A stretch of 64,000 bases of DNA. It comes from Phytopseudomonas punonensis. GTDB lineage: Bacteria > Pseudomonadota > Gammaproteobacteria > Pseudomonadales > Pseudomonadaceae. The position numbers and the translations under genes are program-made. This document shows positions 44,323-54,143 of the stretch, in pieces. Each line of letters begins with the position of its first letter. The stretch's first letter is position 1. The notes beneath the pieces are model-generated. The model searched no databases and was not told the origin of the DNA. It saw only the letters and a list, made by a program, of their open reading frames with translations. Location: assembly GCF_900142655.1 (NCBI RefSeq), contig NZ_FRBQ01000005.1, forward strand, positions 186,001 to 250,000. The letters are read 5' to 3'.

Positions 44323-46532
44323 TGAGGTGAACGCTCGCCCAACCAGCTCAGCAGCCGCTCAAGCGGCATGGGCCTGGCAAACAGATAACCTTGCGCCTCC
44401 AGGCAGTCATGCTGCGTCAGCCACTCGACCTGCTCCTGATCCTCCACGCCCTCGGCAATCACTGACATACCCACGCGCCGCGCGATCTGGATGATGGCCT
44501 CGACAATGCCCTGCCCATCGTCTTTGGCGCGCAGTTCCTCGACAAAACTGCGGTCGATCTTCAACCGATCGGCTGGCAATTGGCGCAAGTAGCTGAGCGA
44601 CGAAAACCCAGTGCCGAAATCGTCAATGGCGACCTTCACGCCCATGGCGCGCAGTGCCAGCAGCTGCTCGCACACCTGCTCGAACGAGCGCATGGCCACC
44701 GACTCGGTGATTTCTAGCTCGACCTGACTGGCGCTCACGCCGGCTGCTTCCAGATGCAGCGTGAATCGTTCGATGAAGTCACGCTGCAATAGCTGGGTTG
44801 CCGAGACGTTGATGGCCACCCGGATATCGCGGTATCCAGCTTCGCCCAAGCGGCGGGCAGCCTGCAAGGACAAGCGCATGAGCAGATCGCCCAGCGGCAG
44901 GATGTAGCCGGTGGCCTCGGCCAGCGGGATGAATTGCAGCGGCGGTATGGCTTTGCCGTCCGCCTGGTACCAGCGAGCCAGGGCCTCGACGCCGGTGACC
45001 GCGCCGCTGCGCATATCGACCTGGGGTTGCAGTTCGATGCTGATCAGGTCGCTGGCCACTGCGTCACGCAGCGCCAGCAACAAGCGAAACGACTCGGCAT
45101 GCGCGCTCTGCAGTTGGCGGTCATGCACCACATGCTGATCGTGGCCGAGCTGCTTGGCCTGTTTGAGCGTCAGCCTTGCATCCTGCAGGGCGACGCTGGC
45201 CGTATCGTCGAAGTCGCGCAAGTAAAGGGTGACGCTGCTCAGGCTGTGCACCTGGCCCAACTCGTAAGGGCGATTAGGGCGGCGGAACAACGCGACGATG
45301 TCTTCGGCACGTACCTGTTCCTCGGGGCCGAGCACGGCAAACAGATCGTCACGCACCCGGGCGATCAGCACGTTGCCATCGAACGTTTCCCGCAAACGGT
45401 TGGCTACCAGGCCAAGGATGAAATCTCCGTAACCGGTACCGAACGCGGTGTTGGCGCCAGAGAAGTTATCGATATCGAGCAACACCAGTACCCGCTCAGC
45501 CTTGTTCGGGCTGCTCAAGGTCATGTCGAGCATGCGGATCAGCGCGTTGCGATTGGGGATCTTCAGCAAGTCGTCTTGATAGGCCATCTCCTCCAGGCGG
45601 CTGAACAGCGCGACGTTATACAGGCCGCGGCTGATGCTGGCGCTGAACACTTCGAGCAGCTCCAGCTCGGTATCGTCCAGCGTGCGTTCCGTCGCCACGT
45701 AGCAGGCGTAATCCGCACCGGCCTGGAAGCGCGGAAAGAACAGCACGGTGCAGTCGTCGAAACGCAGCGTGGCCTGCTTTTGCAGGCAGCAGCGCAAGGC
45801 GCTGGCGACGGCATCGTCGCCCAGACTACTCAGGTCGCCATCGATGGAACTATAAAAGCGCCCACTGGCGCTGATCACATGGGCATCGGGCAACTCTCCG
45901 GCCGTTGTGTCCTGCGCCTTGACGCACACGATGCCTTCGGCTTGCAGGTCCAATAAGGAGGCAATTTCAGAAAGAATCTTGGCCGACAACTCGCGGGTAT
46001 TTTTCGAGCAAAACAGCGCATTGCTGGATTCGACGATCATCTGCAGACCGCGACGCGCACGAGCCGTGGCCTTGAGCTGCGAATAGCTGCGCAGCCCGGC
46101 GGTGAGCACCGTACGCAAACGCTCGGCACTCAGCTCACTTTTTGACCAGTAGTCGTTGATGTCGTAATCACGCATGACGTTCTGCACGGGCGCCATGCCC
46201 GGCTCGCCGGTAAGCAGCACGATGCGGATCTCGGCATTGCCGATCACTTCACGCAGGGTTTTGACCAAGCGCAGGCCGGCATCTTCGGTTTCCATGACCA
46301 CATCGAGCAGCACCAGGGCGAAATCCTGCTGCTCGGCGAGCAACATGGCAGCTTCGCGATTGCTGAATGCCTGCTGAATCTCGACACGCCGTCCCAGAAT
46401 ATCCATCGCACTGATGGCAAACGCGGTCGCACGCTGGAAGTCTGGGTCATCGTCAACGGTAAGGATGCGCCACGCCGGCTCTGTTACACCACCCGCCGGC
46501 TCGTCATCTGAAAACACCACGCAGTCATCCAT
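44319..46532 (-). CDS. response regulator with degenerate GGDEF and intact EAL domain
   Basis: 737 residues. Receiver domain near residues 22-145 (ILTVDDDP, phospho-acceptor D77 in LVLLDVVM, KSEL). A DUF3369-type sensory region follows (to about 310), then a GGDEF-like domain with the active site changed to RDDLF, so diguanylate cyclase activity is unlikely. The C-terminal EAL domain has EALARW, NVSATQL, ELEITES, AIDDFGTGFSSLSYLRQLP, KIDRSF and EGVED with QGY, so c-di-GMP phosphodiesterase activity is expected. ATG at 46532 chosen; a GTG at 46541 is open. Overlaps the kinase gene downstream. Confidence 0.9.
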   Translation of the reverse strand: MDDCVVFSDDEPAGGVTEPAWRILTVDDDPDFQRATAFAISAMDILGRRVEIQQAFSNREAAMLLAEQQDFALVLLDVVMETEDAGLRLVKTLREVIGNAEIRIVLLTGEPGMAPVQNVMRDYDINDYWSKSELSAERLRTVLTAGLRSYSQLKATARARRGLQMIVESSNALFCSKNTRELSAKILSEIASLLDLQAEGIVCVKAQDTTAGELPDAHVISASGRFYSSIDGDLSSLGDDAVASALRCCLQKQATLRFDDCTVLFFPRFQAGADYACYVATERTLDDTELELLEVFSASISRGLYNVALFSRLEEMAYQDDLLKIPNRNALIRMLDMTLSSPNKAERVLVLLDIDNFSGANTAFGTGYGDFILGLVANRLRETFDGNVLIARVRDDLFAVLGPEEQVRAEDIVALFRRPNRPYELGQVHSLSSVTLYLRDFDDTASVALQDARLTLKQAKQLGHDQHVVHDRQLQSAHAESFRLLLALRDAVASDLISIELQPQVDMRSGAVTGVEALARWYQADGKAIPPLQFIPLAEATGYILPLGDLLMRLSLQAARRLGEAGYRDIRVAINVSATQLLQRDFIERFTLHLEAAGVSASQVELEITESVAMRSFEQVCEQLLALRAMGVKVAIDDFGTGFSSLSYLRQLPADRLKIDRSFVEELRAKDDGQGIVEAIIQIARRVGMSVIAEGVEDQEQVEWLTQHDCLEAQGYLFARPMPLERLLSWLGERSPQ

Positions 46533-46711
46533 GAAGCACACTCACCTATCTCACTGGAGAAGAGAACCACGGCCTTCCGTGCGCAAGTATAGCCAGCGCG
46601 ACAAAGACACAACCTCAATGATGGCATTTCGTATATGGCACGATTCACACCACTTGTCGGTCTGAGCTCATTAACGATGAGCGGGTGACGGCATTGGAAC
46701 AAGGAGCGGCT

Positions 46712-47275
46712 ATGGGCTACTGGCTGGTCATCGACCTGGAAGCCACCACTGAGGAAGGTGGCTGGCCGGTTGAGCATATGGAAATCATCGAGATAGGTGC
46801 CAGCTTGGTCAACGCAGGCGGTCATGAGATCGACCATTTCCAACGCTTCGTGAAACCGATACGGCGCCCCAACCTCACCCGTTTCTGCCGCCAGCTGACC
46901 CACATCAGCCAGGCAGATGTCGACTCTGCCGCCACACTGCCGGTCGTCTGGCCGCAGTTCGAACGTTGGCTGGCGCCCCATCACCCACGCCTGCACGGCT
47001 GGGGCAGCTGGGGCGATTACGACTGCCAGCAGCTGCGACAGGATTGGCAGCGGCACGGTCTAAGCAGCCATCTTCAGTCACTGCCGCACCTCAACCTCAA
47101 GCGGCGCTTCGCCGAAGAACGGCAACTGCCGCGGCCGGTTGGCCTTAACGCGGCACTGCAATTGGCCGGCATGGGTTTCAACGGCCAACAGCACCGCGCC
47201 CTAAACGATGCACGCAACACTGCGCGTCTGCTGCCATTAGTAATGGTCGAGCGAGGCGCTACGCGCAACACGTGA
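46712..47275 (+). CDS. DEDDh 3'-5' exonuclease
   Basis: 187 residues. Exo I motif [12 protein letters not shown] (DxE), Exo [15 protein letters not shown] with the second aspartate, and Exo [17 protein letters not shown] with histidine and final aspartate. This resembles the ERI-1/KapD-like branch that trims structured RNAs or DNA; natural substrate unknown. ATG at 46712 follows AAGGAG; a GTG at 46685 is open upstream. Followed after 62 bp by ppnP. Confidence 0.87.
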   Translation: MGYWLVIDLEATTEEGGWPVEHMEIIEIGASLVNAGGHEIDHFQRFVKPIRRPNLTRFCRQLTHISQADVDSAATLPVVWPQFERWLAPHHPRLHGWGSWGDYDCQQLRQDWQRHGLSSHLQSLPHLNLKRRFAEERQLPRPVGLNAALQLAGMGFNGQQHRALNDARNTARLLPLVMVERGATRNT

Positions 47276-47337
47276 CGCCGTCAAACGCCTTGGGCATACT
47301 TGCCAGCCATTTATTTCTGCCCCTAACGAGGATGCAC

Positions 47338-47619
47338 ATGTTCAAGGTCAACGAGTATTTCGACGGCACCGTCAAATCCATCGCGTTCGGCATGGCAGAA
47401 GGCCCGGCCACGATTGGCGTGATGGCAGCAGGCGAGTATGAGTTCGGCACGGGCCAACTGGAAGTCATGCATGTGATCGCAGGCGCCCTGACCGTCAAGC
47501 TGCCGGGCAGCGACCACTGGGAAACCTTCACTGCCGGCAGCCGCTTCACCGTGCCCGCAGACAGCAAGTTTCAGCTCAAGGTTGAGCAGGACACCGCTTA
47601 CCTGTGCGAATACCGCTGA
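47338..47619 (+). CDS. ppnP: pyrimidine/purine nucleoside phosphorylase
   Basis: 93-residue cupin (formerly DUF1255). [51 protein letters not shown] and [26 protein letters not shown] match E. coli PpnP, which phosphorolyses several nucleosides. GAGG precedes ATG at 47338. A terminator follows at 47639. Confidence 0.92.
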   Translation: MFKVNEYFDGTVKSIAFGMAEGPATIGVMAAGEYEFGTGQLEVMHVIAGALTVKLPGSDHWETFTAGSRFTVPADSKFQLKVEQDTAYLCEYR

Positions 47620-47638
47620 CAGGTTGCCCTTCAGCAGC

Positions 47639-47667
47639 AAAAAGCCCGGCCAAGTGCCGGGCTTTTG
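47639..47667. terminator. bidirectional terminator after ppnP
   Basis: Stem AAAAGCCCGGC/GCCGGGCTTTT with a 5-nt loop between convergent ppnP and the DUF1289 gene. Confidence 0.88.
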
Positions 47668-47692
47668 CATATTGGGGCTCTGGGTTTTCCGC

Positions 47693-48169
47693 CTAAACGC
47701 GCAGCTCCATACCTTCCTTGAGAAAGCGCGGAGCGATGTAGCGCTCGAAATGCGCCTCGGAAAGCAGAAAGAACTCGCGATCGATGGCGTCACGTAGATC
47801 TGGTAGCTCCCAGTCGCGAAACTCCGGCAGCAGCGCTATTCCGTAGGCTTCGAGCTGCGAGATCACCCGCGCTCCGCGCGCCAGCAGCTGATAGGCCCAG
47901 CAATACGCCGACTGTTGAGGAACGAAACGTATCTGCCGCTGCTGCAGCTGTTTGAGCAGCAAGTCCTCGTCGAAAACCTCCAATTTGGCGGTCATCACCT
48001 GCACCAGCAACATTTCCAGGCGCAGCCACACCGACTGCTTTTCCTCGTCGCTGTAGCCGTTCCAGTTGATCACCTCATGGTGAAAGCGCTTGCAGCCGCG
48101 GCACACGGAATCACCGAATACCGTGGAGCAAAGGCCTATGCAAGGCGTCTTGATACGTTGGTTGGGCAT
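47693..48169 (-). CDS. DUF1289 domain protein
   Basis: 158 residues. The N-terminal KTPCIGLCSTVFGDSVCRGCKRFHHEVINWNGYSDEEKQSVW has the four-cysteine DUF1289 signature, probably metal-binding. The C-terminal part is helical and conserved only in pseudomonads to my knowledge. Cytoplasmic, function unknown. Lies divergent from acnB. Confidence 0.87.
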   Translation of the reverse strand: MPNQRIKTPCIGLCSTVFGDSVCRGCKRFHHEVINWNGYSDEEKQSVWLRLEMLLVQVMTAKLEVFDEDLLLKQLQQRQIRFVPQQSAYCWAYQLLARGARVISQLEAYGIALLPEFRDWELPDLRDAIDREFFLLSEAHFERYIAPRFLKEGMELRV

Positions 48170-48279
48170 GCGTTACATCGATACATCAGACAGGAAGGAA
48201 TGCATCTTAGCCCTTTGTCTAATGTGGATCACCCCAGAGGTAGATGGGTCTTTCACTTAACTTTGCTGGATTCTTCCGC

Positions 48280-48446
48280 TAGAATCAGCGCGCCTTGCGA
48301 AAGGCGCCAATGTCCGTTGGAAGCTGTTTTCAAAGCGTCACGAGCACAGTCGATCCTGCAGTACGATGTTGGCGTGGCCACCCTCAGGCCATGCCAACCC
48401 CTCATCAACTACGTCCTGCAGGCGTAAAACTTTGAAAGCAGCTTCC
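48280..48446 (+). promoter_or_regulatory. acnB promoter and nested stem-loop leader
   Basis: A -10-like TAGAAT at 48280-48285 would start transcription near 48292, leaving about 270 nt of leader. Within it three nested pairings are visible: an outer 17-bp stem matching at 16 positions (48319-48335 with 48430-48446), a middle CCTGCAG/CTGCAGG stem (48355-48361 with 48416-48422) and an inner stem GTTGGCGTGGCC/GGCCATGCCAAC (48368-48379 with 48387-48398). The fold could be a cis-regulatory leader, a separate small RNA, or a repeat insertion; I do not recognise a named family. Confidence 0.45.
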
Positions 48447-48564
48447 GGATGGAAGCATTGAAACCATCGCGCACAGCCCATCAGGCTGAGCTGCGGATGT
48501 GTTTGATGCATTCCTGCATGCGTCCCGGACCCCCTATATGGGACCACTGATGAGGGTAATAACT

Positions 48565-51174
48565 GTGCTTGAAGCCTACCGCAAACACGTAGCAGAGCGT
48601 GCCGCCCAGGGTATCGTGCCCCAGCCGCTAAACGCCGAACAAACCGCCGGTCTCGTTGACCTGCTGAAGAACCCGCCGGCCGGCGAAGAAGAATTCCTCC
48701 TCGACCTGATCACCAACCGCGTGCCGCCAGGCGTCGACGAAGCTGCCTATGTAAAGGCCGGTTTCCTCTCCGCTATCGCCAAGGGCGAAGCTACCTCCCC
48801 TCTGCTCGACAAGAAGCGCGCCACCGAACTGCTCGGCACCATGCAGGGCGGCTACAACATCGCGACCCTCGTTGAACTACTGGACGATGCCGAACTGGGC
48901 GCCGTTGCCGCCGAACAGCTCAAGCACACCCTGCTGATGTTCGACGCCTTCCACGACGTTGCCGAGAAAGCCAAGGCGGGCAATGCCCACGCCAAAGGTG
49001 TGCTGCAGTCCTGGGCCGATGGCGAGTGGTTCAAGAAACGCCCGACCCTGGCCGACAAGATCAGCCTGCGCGTTTTCAAGGTCACTGGCGAAACCAACAC
49101 CGACGACCTGTCGCCGGCGCCGGATGCCTGGTCGCGTCCTGATATCCCGCTGCACGCCCTGGCCATGCTGAAAATGGCCCGTGAAGGCATCGTGCCTGAT
49201 GTGCAAGGCTCCATCGGCCCGATGAAACAGATCGCCCAGATGTACGGCGACGGCTTCCCGGTTGCCTACGTCGGTGACGTAGTTGGTACCGGTTCTTCGC
49301 GTAAATCCGCCACCAACTCGGTGCTGTGGTTCTTCGGCGACGACATCCCGTACGTGCCGAACAAGCGTGCTGGCGGCTTCTGCTTCGGCACCAAGATCGC
49401 TCCGATCTTCTACAACACCATGGAAGATGCAGGCGCCCTGCCGATCGAGTTCGACGTGTCGAACATCAACATGGGCGATGTGATCGACCTGTACCCGCAC
49501 CAGGGCAAGGTCTGCAAACACAACAGCGACGAAGTGATCACCACTTTCGAACTGAAGACGCCGGTTCTGCTCGACGAAGTTCGTGCTGGCGGCCGTATTC
49601 CGCTGATCGTCGGCCGTGGCCTGACCGAGAAAGCACGTGCCGAGCTGGGCCTGGGCCCAACCGACCTGTTCAAACTGCCGGAAGCGCCGGTCGACACTGG
49701 CAAGGGCTACACCCTGGCCCAGAAGATGGTCGGCAAGGCCTGCGGTCTGCCGGAAGGCAAAGGCGTGCGTCCAGGTACCTACTGCGAACCGAAGATGACC
49801 ACCGTCGGCTCCCAGGACACCACTGGCCCGATGACCCGCGACGAGCTGAAAGACCTGGCGTGCCTGGGCTTCTCCGCTGACCTAGTCATGCAGTCGTTCT
49901 GTCACACCGCGGCCTATCCGAAGCCGATCGACGTCACCACCCACCACACCCTGCCGGATTTCATCCGCACCCGTGGCGGCGTGTCGCTGCGTCCTGGTGA
50001 CGGCATCATCCACAGCTGGCTGAACCGCATGCTGCTGCCGGACACCGTCGGTACCGGTGGTGACTCGCACACCCGCTTCCCGATCGGCATCTCCTTCCCG
50101 GCCGGTTCGGGCCTGGTCGCCTTCGCCGCTGCCACCGGCGTTATGCCGCTGGACATGCCGGAGTCGGTTCTGGTGCGTTTCAAGGGCAAGCTGAACCCAG
50201 GCATCACCCTGCGTGACCTGGTTCATGCCATCCCTTACTACGGCATTCAGAAAGGCCTGCTGACCGTCGAGAAGAAAGGCAAGATCAACGCCTTCTCCGG
50301 CCGCATCCTGGAAATCGAAGGTCTGGACGAGCTGACAGTCGAACAAGCGTTCGAACTGTCCGACGCCTCTGCCGAGCGTTCCGCTGCAGGTTGCACCATC
50401 AAGCTGCCGGAAAAAGCCATTGCCGAGTACCTGAAGTCGAACATCACCCTGCTGCGCTGGATGATCAGCGAAGGCTACGGCGATGCGCGCACCATGGAGC
50501 GTCGCGCTCAAGCGATGGAAGCCTGGCTGGCCAACCCTGTGCTGCTCAGCGCCGACAAGGACGCCGAGTATGCCGAAGTCATCGAAATCGACCTGGCCGA
50601 CATCAAGGAGCCTGTGCTCTGCGCGCCGAACGATCCTGACGACGCGCGTCTGCTGTCGACCGTTCAGGGCGAGAAGATCGACGAAGTGTTCATCGGTTCG
50701 TGCATGACCAACATCGGTCACTTCCGCGCTGCCGGTAAGCTGCTGGAACAGGTAAAAGGCCAGTTGCCGACTCGTCTGTGGCTGTCGCCGCCGACCAAGA
50801 TGGACGCTCACCAGCTCACCGAAGAAGGCTACTACGGCATCTACGGCAAGGCTGGCGCGCGCATGGAAATGCCGGGCTGCTCGCTGTGCATGGGTAACCA
50901 GGCACGTGTCGAGCCGAATTCGACTGTTGTGTCGACTTCGACCCGTAACTTCCCGAACCGTCTGGGTGATGGTGCCAACGTGTACCTGGCTTCTGCCGAA
51001 CTGGCCGCTGTAGCGTCCATCCTGGGCAAGCTGCCGACCATCGAGGAGTACATGGAGTACGCGAAGAACATCGACAGCATGGCTGCCGACGTTTATCGCT
51101 ACCTGAGCTTCGACCAGATCGCCGAGTTCCGCGAGGCTGCGGCCAACGCGAACATCCCGGTCGTTCAAGCGTAA
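48565..51174 (+). CDS. acnB: aconitate hydratase B
   Basis: 869-residue TCA-cycle enzyme isomerising citrate to isocitrate through a [4Fe-4S] cluster. The start [15 protein letters not shown] matches E. coli AcnB, so the GTG at 48565 (with GAGGG upstream) is chosen over more distal in-frame codons. Cluster cysteines lie in [14 protein letters not shown] and [50 protein letters not shown] and [21 protein letters not shown] are conserved. AcnB can bind mRNA when it loses its cluster, which makes its own structured leader interesting. A terminator follows. Confidence 0.97.
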   Translation: MLEAYRKHVAERAAQGIVPQPLNAEQTAGLVDLLKNPPAGEEEFLLDLITNRVPPGVDEAAYVKAGFLSAIAKGEATSPLLDKKRATELLGTMQGGYNIATLVELLDDAELGAVAAEQLKHTLLMFDAFHDVAEKAKAGNAHAKGVLQSWADGEWFKKRPTLADKISLRVFKVTGETNTDDLSPAPDAWSRPDIPLHALAMLKMAREGIVPDVQGSIGPMKQIAQMYGDGFPVAYVGDVVGTGSSRKSATNSVLWFFGDDIPYVPNKRAGGFCFGTKIAPIFYNTMEDAGALPIEFDVSNINMGDVIDLYPHQGKVCKHNSDEVITTFELKTPVLLDEVRAGGRIPLIVGRGLTEKARAELGLGPTDLFKLPEAPVDTGKGYTLAQKMVGKACGLPEGKGVRPGTYCEPKMTTVGSQDTTGPMTRDELKDLACLGFSADLVMQSFCHTAAYPKPIDVTTHHTLPDFIRTRGGVSLRPGDGIIHSWLNRMLLPDTVGTGGDSHTRFPIGISFPAGSGLVAFAAATGVMPLDMPESVLVRFKGKLNPGITLRDLVHAIPYYGIQKGLLTVEKKGKINAFSGRILEIEGLDELTVEQAFELSDASAERSAAGCTIKLPEKAIAEYLKSNITLLRWMISEGYGDARTMERRAQAMEAWLANPVLLSADKDAEYAEVIEIDLADIKEPVLCAPNDPDDARLLSTVQGEKIDEVFIGSCMTNIGHFRAAGKLLEQVKGQLPTRLWLSPPTKMDAHQLTEEGYYGIYGKAGARMEMPGCSLCMGNQARVEPNSTVVSTSTRNFPNRLGDGANVYLASAELAAVASILGKLPTIEEYMEYAKNIDSMAADVYRYLSFDQIAEFREAAANANIPVVQA

Positions 51175-51191
51175 GGTTTCACCTGCGTTAG

Positions 51192-51219
51192 AAAGCCCCG
51201 CCCAGTGCGGGGCTTTTTT
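51192..51219 (+). terminator. terminator after acnB
   Basis: Stem AAAGCCCCGC/GCGGGGCTTT with 5-nt loop and a run of six T, 17 bp past the stop. Confidence 0.92.
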
Positions 51220-51253
51220 ATGCGCGCTGAAAATGCAGGCCCGCGCGCGGCAA

Positions 51254-51316
51254 CTGTACCGGATACAGCTGTATCGGCAGCCGCGCTGTAGGGGAAAACA
51301 GCCTGCGGGCTGTATC
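51254..51316. promoter_or_regulatory. CTGTAYC repeat array before the PLP decarboxylase
   Basis: CTGTA-type elements at 51254 (CTGTACC), 51269 (CTGTATC), 51286 (CTGTAGG) and 51310 (CTGTATC), plus an inverted TACAG at 51264; 51262-51275 is a 14-bp perfect palindrome, GATACAGCTGTATC. Direct repeats of this kind are typical operators of MocR-type (GntR/aminotransferase fusion) regulators, which often control PLP-enzyme genes. No such regulator gene is in the window. Confidence 0.45.
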
Positions 51317-51380
51317 TGCCTCATGGACGCTTGTGCCTATAAGGTGAGCCATCCGTTACTACCTCACCGAGAGCCGCTGC

Positions 51381-52730
51381 ATGCCTACTGAAGAACGTGC
51401 CTTGCTGGTCGATGCCGACCGCCGCGCCATCGCTTATAACGATTCGCTGGCGCAACGCCGTGTTTACCCCAACGAGAGCGCCATCGCCGCGCTCACAAAC
51501 TTTGATACCCCGCTGCCAGAAACCGGACAAGCCGCCACCCAGGTGCTGCATAGCCTCGACGAGCTGGGCTCACCGGCCACGGTCACCAGTAACGGCCCGC
51601 GCTATTTCGGCTTCGTGATCGGTGCCACCCTGCCCGCCGCTGCTGCCGCCGAGCGCCTGGTACTGGCCTGGGATCAGTGCGCGTCATCCTTCGACGGTTC
51701 GCCCATCGCCGACAAGCTGGAAAAGGTCGCTGCCTGCTGGGTCTGCGAGGCGCTTGGCCTGCCAAACAAAAGCGCCGTGGGCTTTGGCACCAGCGCTACG
51801 GCGTGCACCCTCGCCTGCCTCTCGGCAGCACGGCGTACGCTGCTCGCCAGGCAAGGTTGGGATTTCGATCAGGATGGTTTGATCGGTGCACCGGAAATAC
51901 GCGTGGTGATTTCTGAAACCGCCCATATCACCGTCAAGAAAGCCCTGCGCGTGCTCGGCTTCGGCATGCGCCGGCTACAACTGGCGCCAATCGACGAACA
52001 CGGCCGCATCGATCCGGCCAGGCTCCCGAAGCTGGATGAGCGTACCTTGCTGATCCTGCAGGCCGGCGAGGTCAATACCGGCGAATTCGACCGTTTCGCC
52101 GAGCTGATCCCCAAGGCCAGGGCGGCCGGCGCCTGGGTGCATGTCGATGGGGCTTTCGGCCTGTGGGCACGGGCTTCGTCATCGGCCGGGCTGGCCGACG
52201 GCGTGGAACTTGCGGACAGCTGGACCACCGATGGCCACAAATGGCTGAACACGCCGTACGACAGCGCAATGGCCATCTGCCGCGACGGTGACGCCCTGGC
52301 TGCTGCAATGAACAGCGACGCCGCCTACGCCATGGCCTCGAAGGATTCGCAGAAGAACCTGACGCTGGAATTCTCGCGGCGCGCACGGGGCGTGGCGATC
52401 TGGGCGGCACTGGCGAACCTGGGGCGCGCTGGCCTACGTGACATGATTGATCAGCATATCCGCCAGGCGGGTCATCTGGCGGCCGAACTGCGCAACGGCG
52501 GTTATCAGGTACTCAACCGCGTGCGACTCAATCAGGTGCTGGTGCGCGCCGATTCGGACGAGCAGACCGCGGCCATTCTCAAGGCCGCGCAGGATTCGGG
52601 CGAAGTCTGGTTCGGCGCCACCATCTGGCAGGGCCGACCAGCCTTTCGCCTGAGCGTCAGCTCCTGGCGCACTACAGATGCCGATATCGAAGTCCTGATC
52701 GCCCTGCTCCTGCGCTTGAAAAACACCTGA
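51381..52730 (+). CDS. PLP-dependent group II decarboxylase/aminotransferase-fold enzyme
   Basis: 449 residues. SNGPRYFGFVIGATLPAAAAAERLVLAWDQ near residue 75, GFGTSATACTLACLSAARR, ETAHITVKKALRVLGFG, AWVHVDGAFGLWA and the PLP lysine in SWTTDGHKWLNTPYDSA identify the pyridoxal-dependent decarboxylase family (glutamate/tyrosine/aromatic amino acid type). The substrate cannot be told from sequence. Ends RTTDADIEVLIALLLRL, the usual final helix. Its stop is 2 bp from the end of convergent ampC. Confidence 0.87.
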   Translation: MPTEERALLVDADRRAIAYNDSLAQRRVYPNESAIAALTNFDTPLPETGQAATQVLHSLDELGSPATVTSNGPRYFGFVIGATLPAAAAAERLVLAWDQCASSFDGSPIADKLEKVAACWVCEALGLPNKSAVGFGTSATACTLACLSAARRTLLARQGWDFDQDGLIGAPEIRVVISETAHITVKKALRVLGFGMRRLQLAPIDEHGRIDPARLPKLDERTLLILQAGEVNTGEFDRFAELIPKARAAGAWVHVDGAFGLWARASSSAGLADGVELADSWTTDGHKWLNTPYDSAMAICRDGDALAAAMNSDAAYAMASKDSQKNLTLEFSRRARGVAIWAALANLGRAGLRDMIDQHIRQAGHLAAELRNGGYQVLNRVRLNQVLVRADSDEQTAAILKAAQDSGEVWFGATIWQGRPAFRLSVSSWRTTDADIEVLIALLLRLKNT

Positions 52731-52732
52731 GC

Positions 52733-53896
52733 CTATCGATCAGCCTCCAGCACCTGCTGCAGCAGCTTGTAGGACGCATCGACTCGGGCTTCGAGCGGCA
52801 CGTTACGGTTGGCCAGCATCACCACGCCGATGCGCTCATCCGGCACAAACGCCGCGTAACCACCAAAGCCATTGGTCGAGCCAGTCTTGCCGAACAGCAC
52901 GCCTTGCTCGCTTTTTTCTCGCTTAGCCAGTCGAGTAGCAGGCTGCGCTTCCAGGGCCATCGACGGCGCATTGCCCGCCAGCAGGCGCTCACGTGAAAGC
53001 GGCCACGGGTAACGCTCCCAGATCATCGCCTGGGTGAACTGGGCGTTTTGCGTCACTCCACCGTGGGTAGTCGCGATGGCAGCGGCAAGTGGTTCGGGCA
53101 CCGCCGTTGACCCCAGGTTGATATCGACAAAGCGCAGCATATCTTCAATGTTCGATTTCACGCCGTAGGCTTCCGCGTCGAGCATGCCCGGGCTCACCCG
53201 AATGGCCTTGTTGGTCTGCCGCGCATAACCGTAGGCGTAGCGCTGCATCTGCGCTGCGGGTATCTGGACATAGGTGCTGCCGAGCGCCAACGGCGCCAGT
53301 ACCTGCTCATGCAACGCCTGGGCATAAGGCTGCCCGAACGCGCTGGCGGAAATGCGCCCCAGCAGGCCAATGCTGACGTTGGAGTACGCACGCTCATGCC
53401 CGGCGCCTGCCGTCGGCTGCCATTGACGCAGCCAGGTCATCAGGGCGCTATCGCTCTTGATGTCATCGGGCACCTGCAGCGGCAGGCCATTGCTTTGATG
53501 GGTAGCCAGATCCATCAGGCTCAACGCACCGACCGGCGTTGCCTTCAGCACCGGCAGGCGCTCGCCGACCTGATCATCCAGCGACAGCAGCCCACGCTCC
53601 TGGGCCAATGCCGCCAGGGTCACGTTGAAGGTCTTGCTCAGCGAACCGAGCTCGAACAGCGTCTGCCGGGATACCGCGATGCCAACCTCGCGGTTCGCCA
53701 GGCCCCTGGTGTACACGTAATGCTTGCCCTGCCAGGTAACACCGACCGCCAGGCCCGGCACGTCGTATTCGGCCACCAGCGGCGCGAATACCTGCGCTGC
53801 CGCATCGTTGAATTGCTGCTCGGTCATCGCAGTGGCCGGCAGCGTCACGGCAAGGCTGGCCGTGAACAGGCCAGTGGCGATAGTGCGGTGAGTCAT
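52733..53896 (-). CDS. ampC: class C beta-lactamase
   Basis: 387 residues, signal peptide ending LPATAM. Class C motifs are all present: S85LSK (active-site serine), Y171SN, and KTGSTNGFGGY near residue 338. VPGLAVGVTWQGKHYVYTRGLAN and LATHQSNGLPLQVP are AmpC-like, so it is a true cephalosporinase family member rather than a general serine esterase. No ampR lies divergently upstream; the neighbour is alaC, so regulation is probably not the classic AmpR system, unless AmpR is encoded elsewhere. Confidence 0.9.
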   Translation of the reverse strand: MTHRTIATGLFTASLAVTLPATAMTEQQFNDAAAQVFAPLVAEYDVPGLAVGVTWQGKHYVYTRGLANREVGIAVSRQTLFELGSLSKTFNVTLAALAQERGLLSLDDQVGERLPVLKATPVGALSLMDLATHQSNGLPLQVPDDIKSDSALMTWLRQWQPTAGAGHERAYSNVSIGLLGRISASAFGQPYAQALHEQVLAPLALGSTYVQIPAAQMQRYAYGYARQTNKAIRVSPGMLDAEAYGVKSNIEDMLRFVDINLGSTAVPEPLAAAIATTHGGVTQNAQFTQAMIWERYPWPLSRERLLAGNAPSMALEAQPATRLAKREKSEQGVLFGKTGSTNGFGGYAAFVPDERIGVVMLANRNVPLEARVDASYKLLQQVLEADR

Positions 53897-54143
53897 CTGA
53901 TAAGGCTCTCTGTCTTGTTGTGGTGCAATACCGGCCTGCCCGGTGCCTGCACGATGCGTGGGTGTTCGAGTCAGCGCCAAGGATATCGTTTCGTGGCGGC
54001 CGGTAGGCAATCCACGAAAACCGCTTGCCGTGCTGATCAAGCCTCTCGACAAAGCCCGTGGCGGGCCTTATTGTCCGCCCAGGCCACCGCAGTGGCCTAC
54101 GTCGCTCGGACGGTTCCGGGCGCTTACGTTTGTCGAGGAAAGC

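Noticed and set aside
49882..51324. Long open frame antisense to acnB (480 codons)
   Set aside because: It mirrors the highly biased codon use of acnB; the translated text is histidine- and glutamine-rich without domains. acnB is certain.
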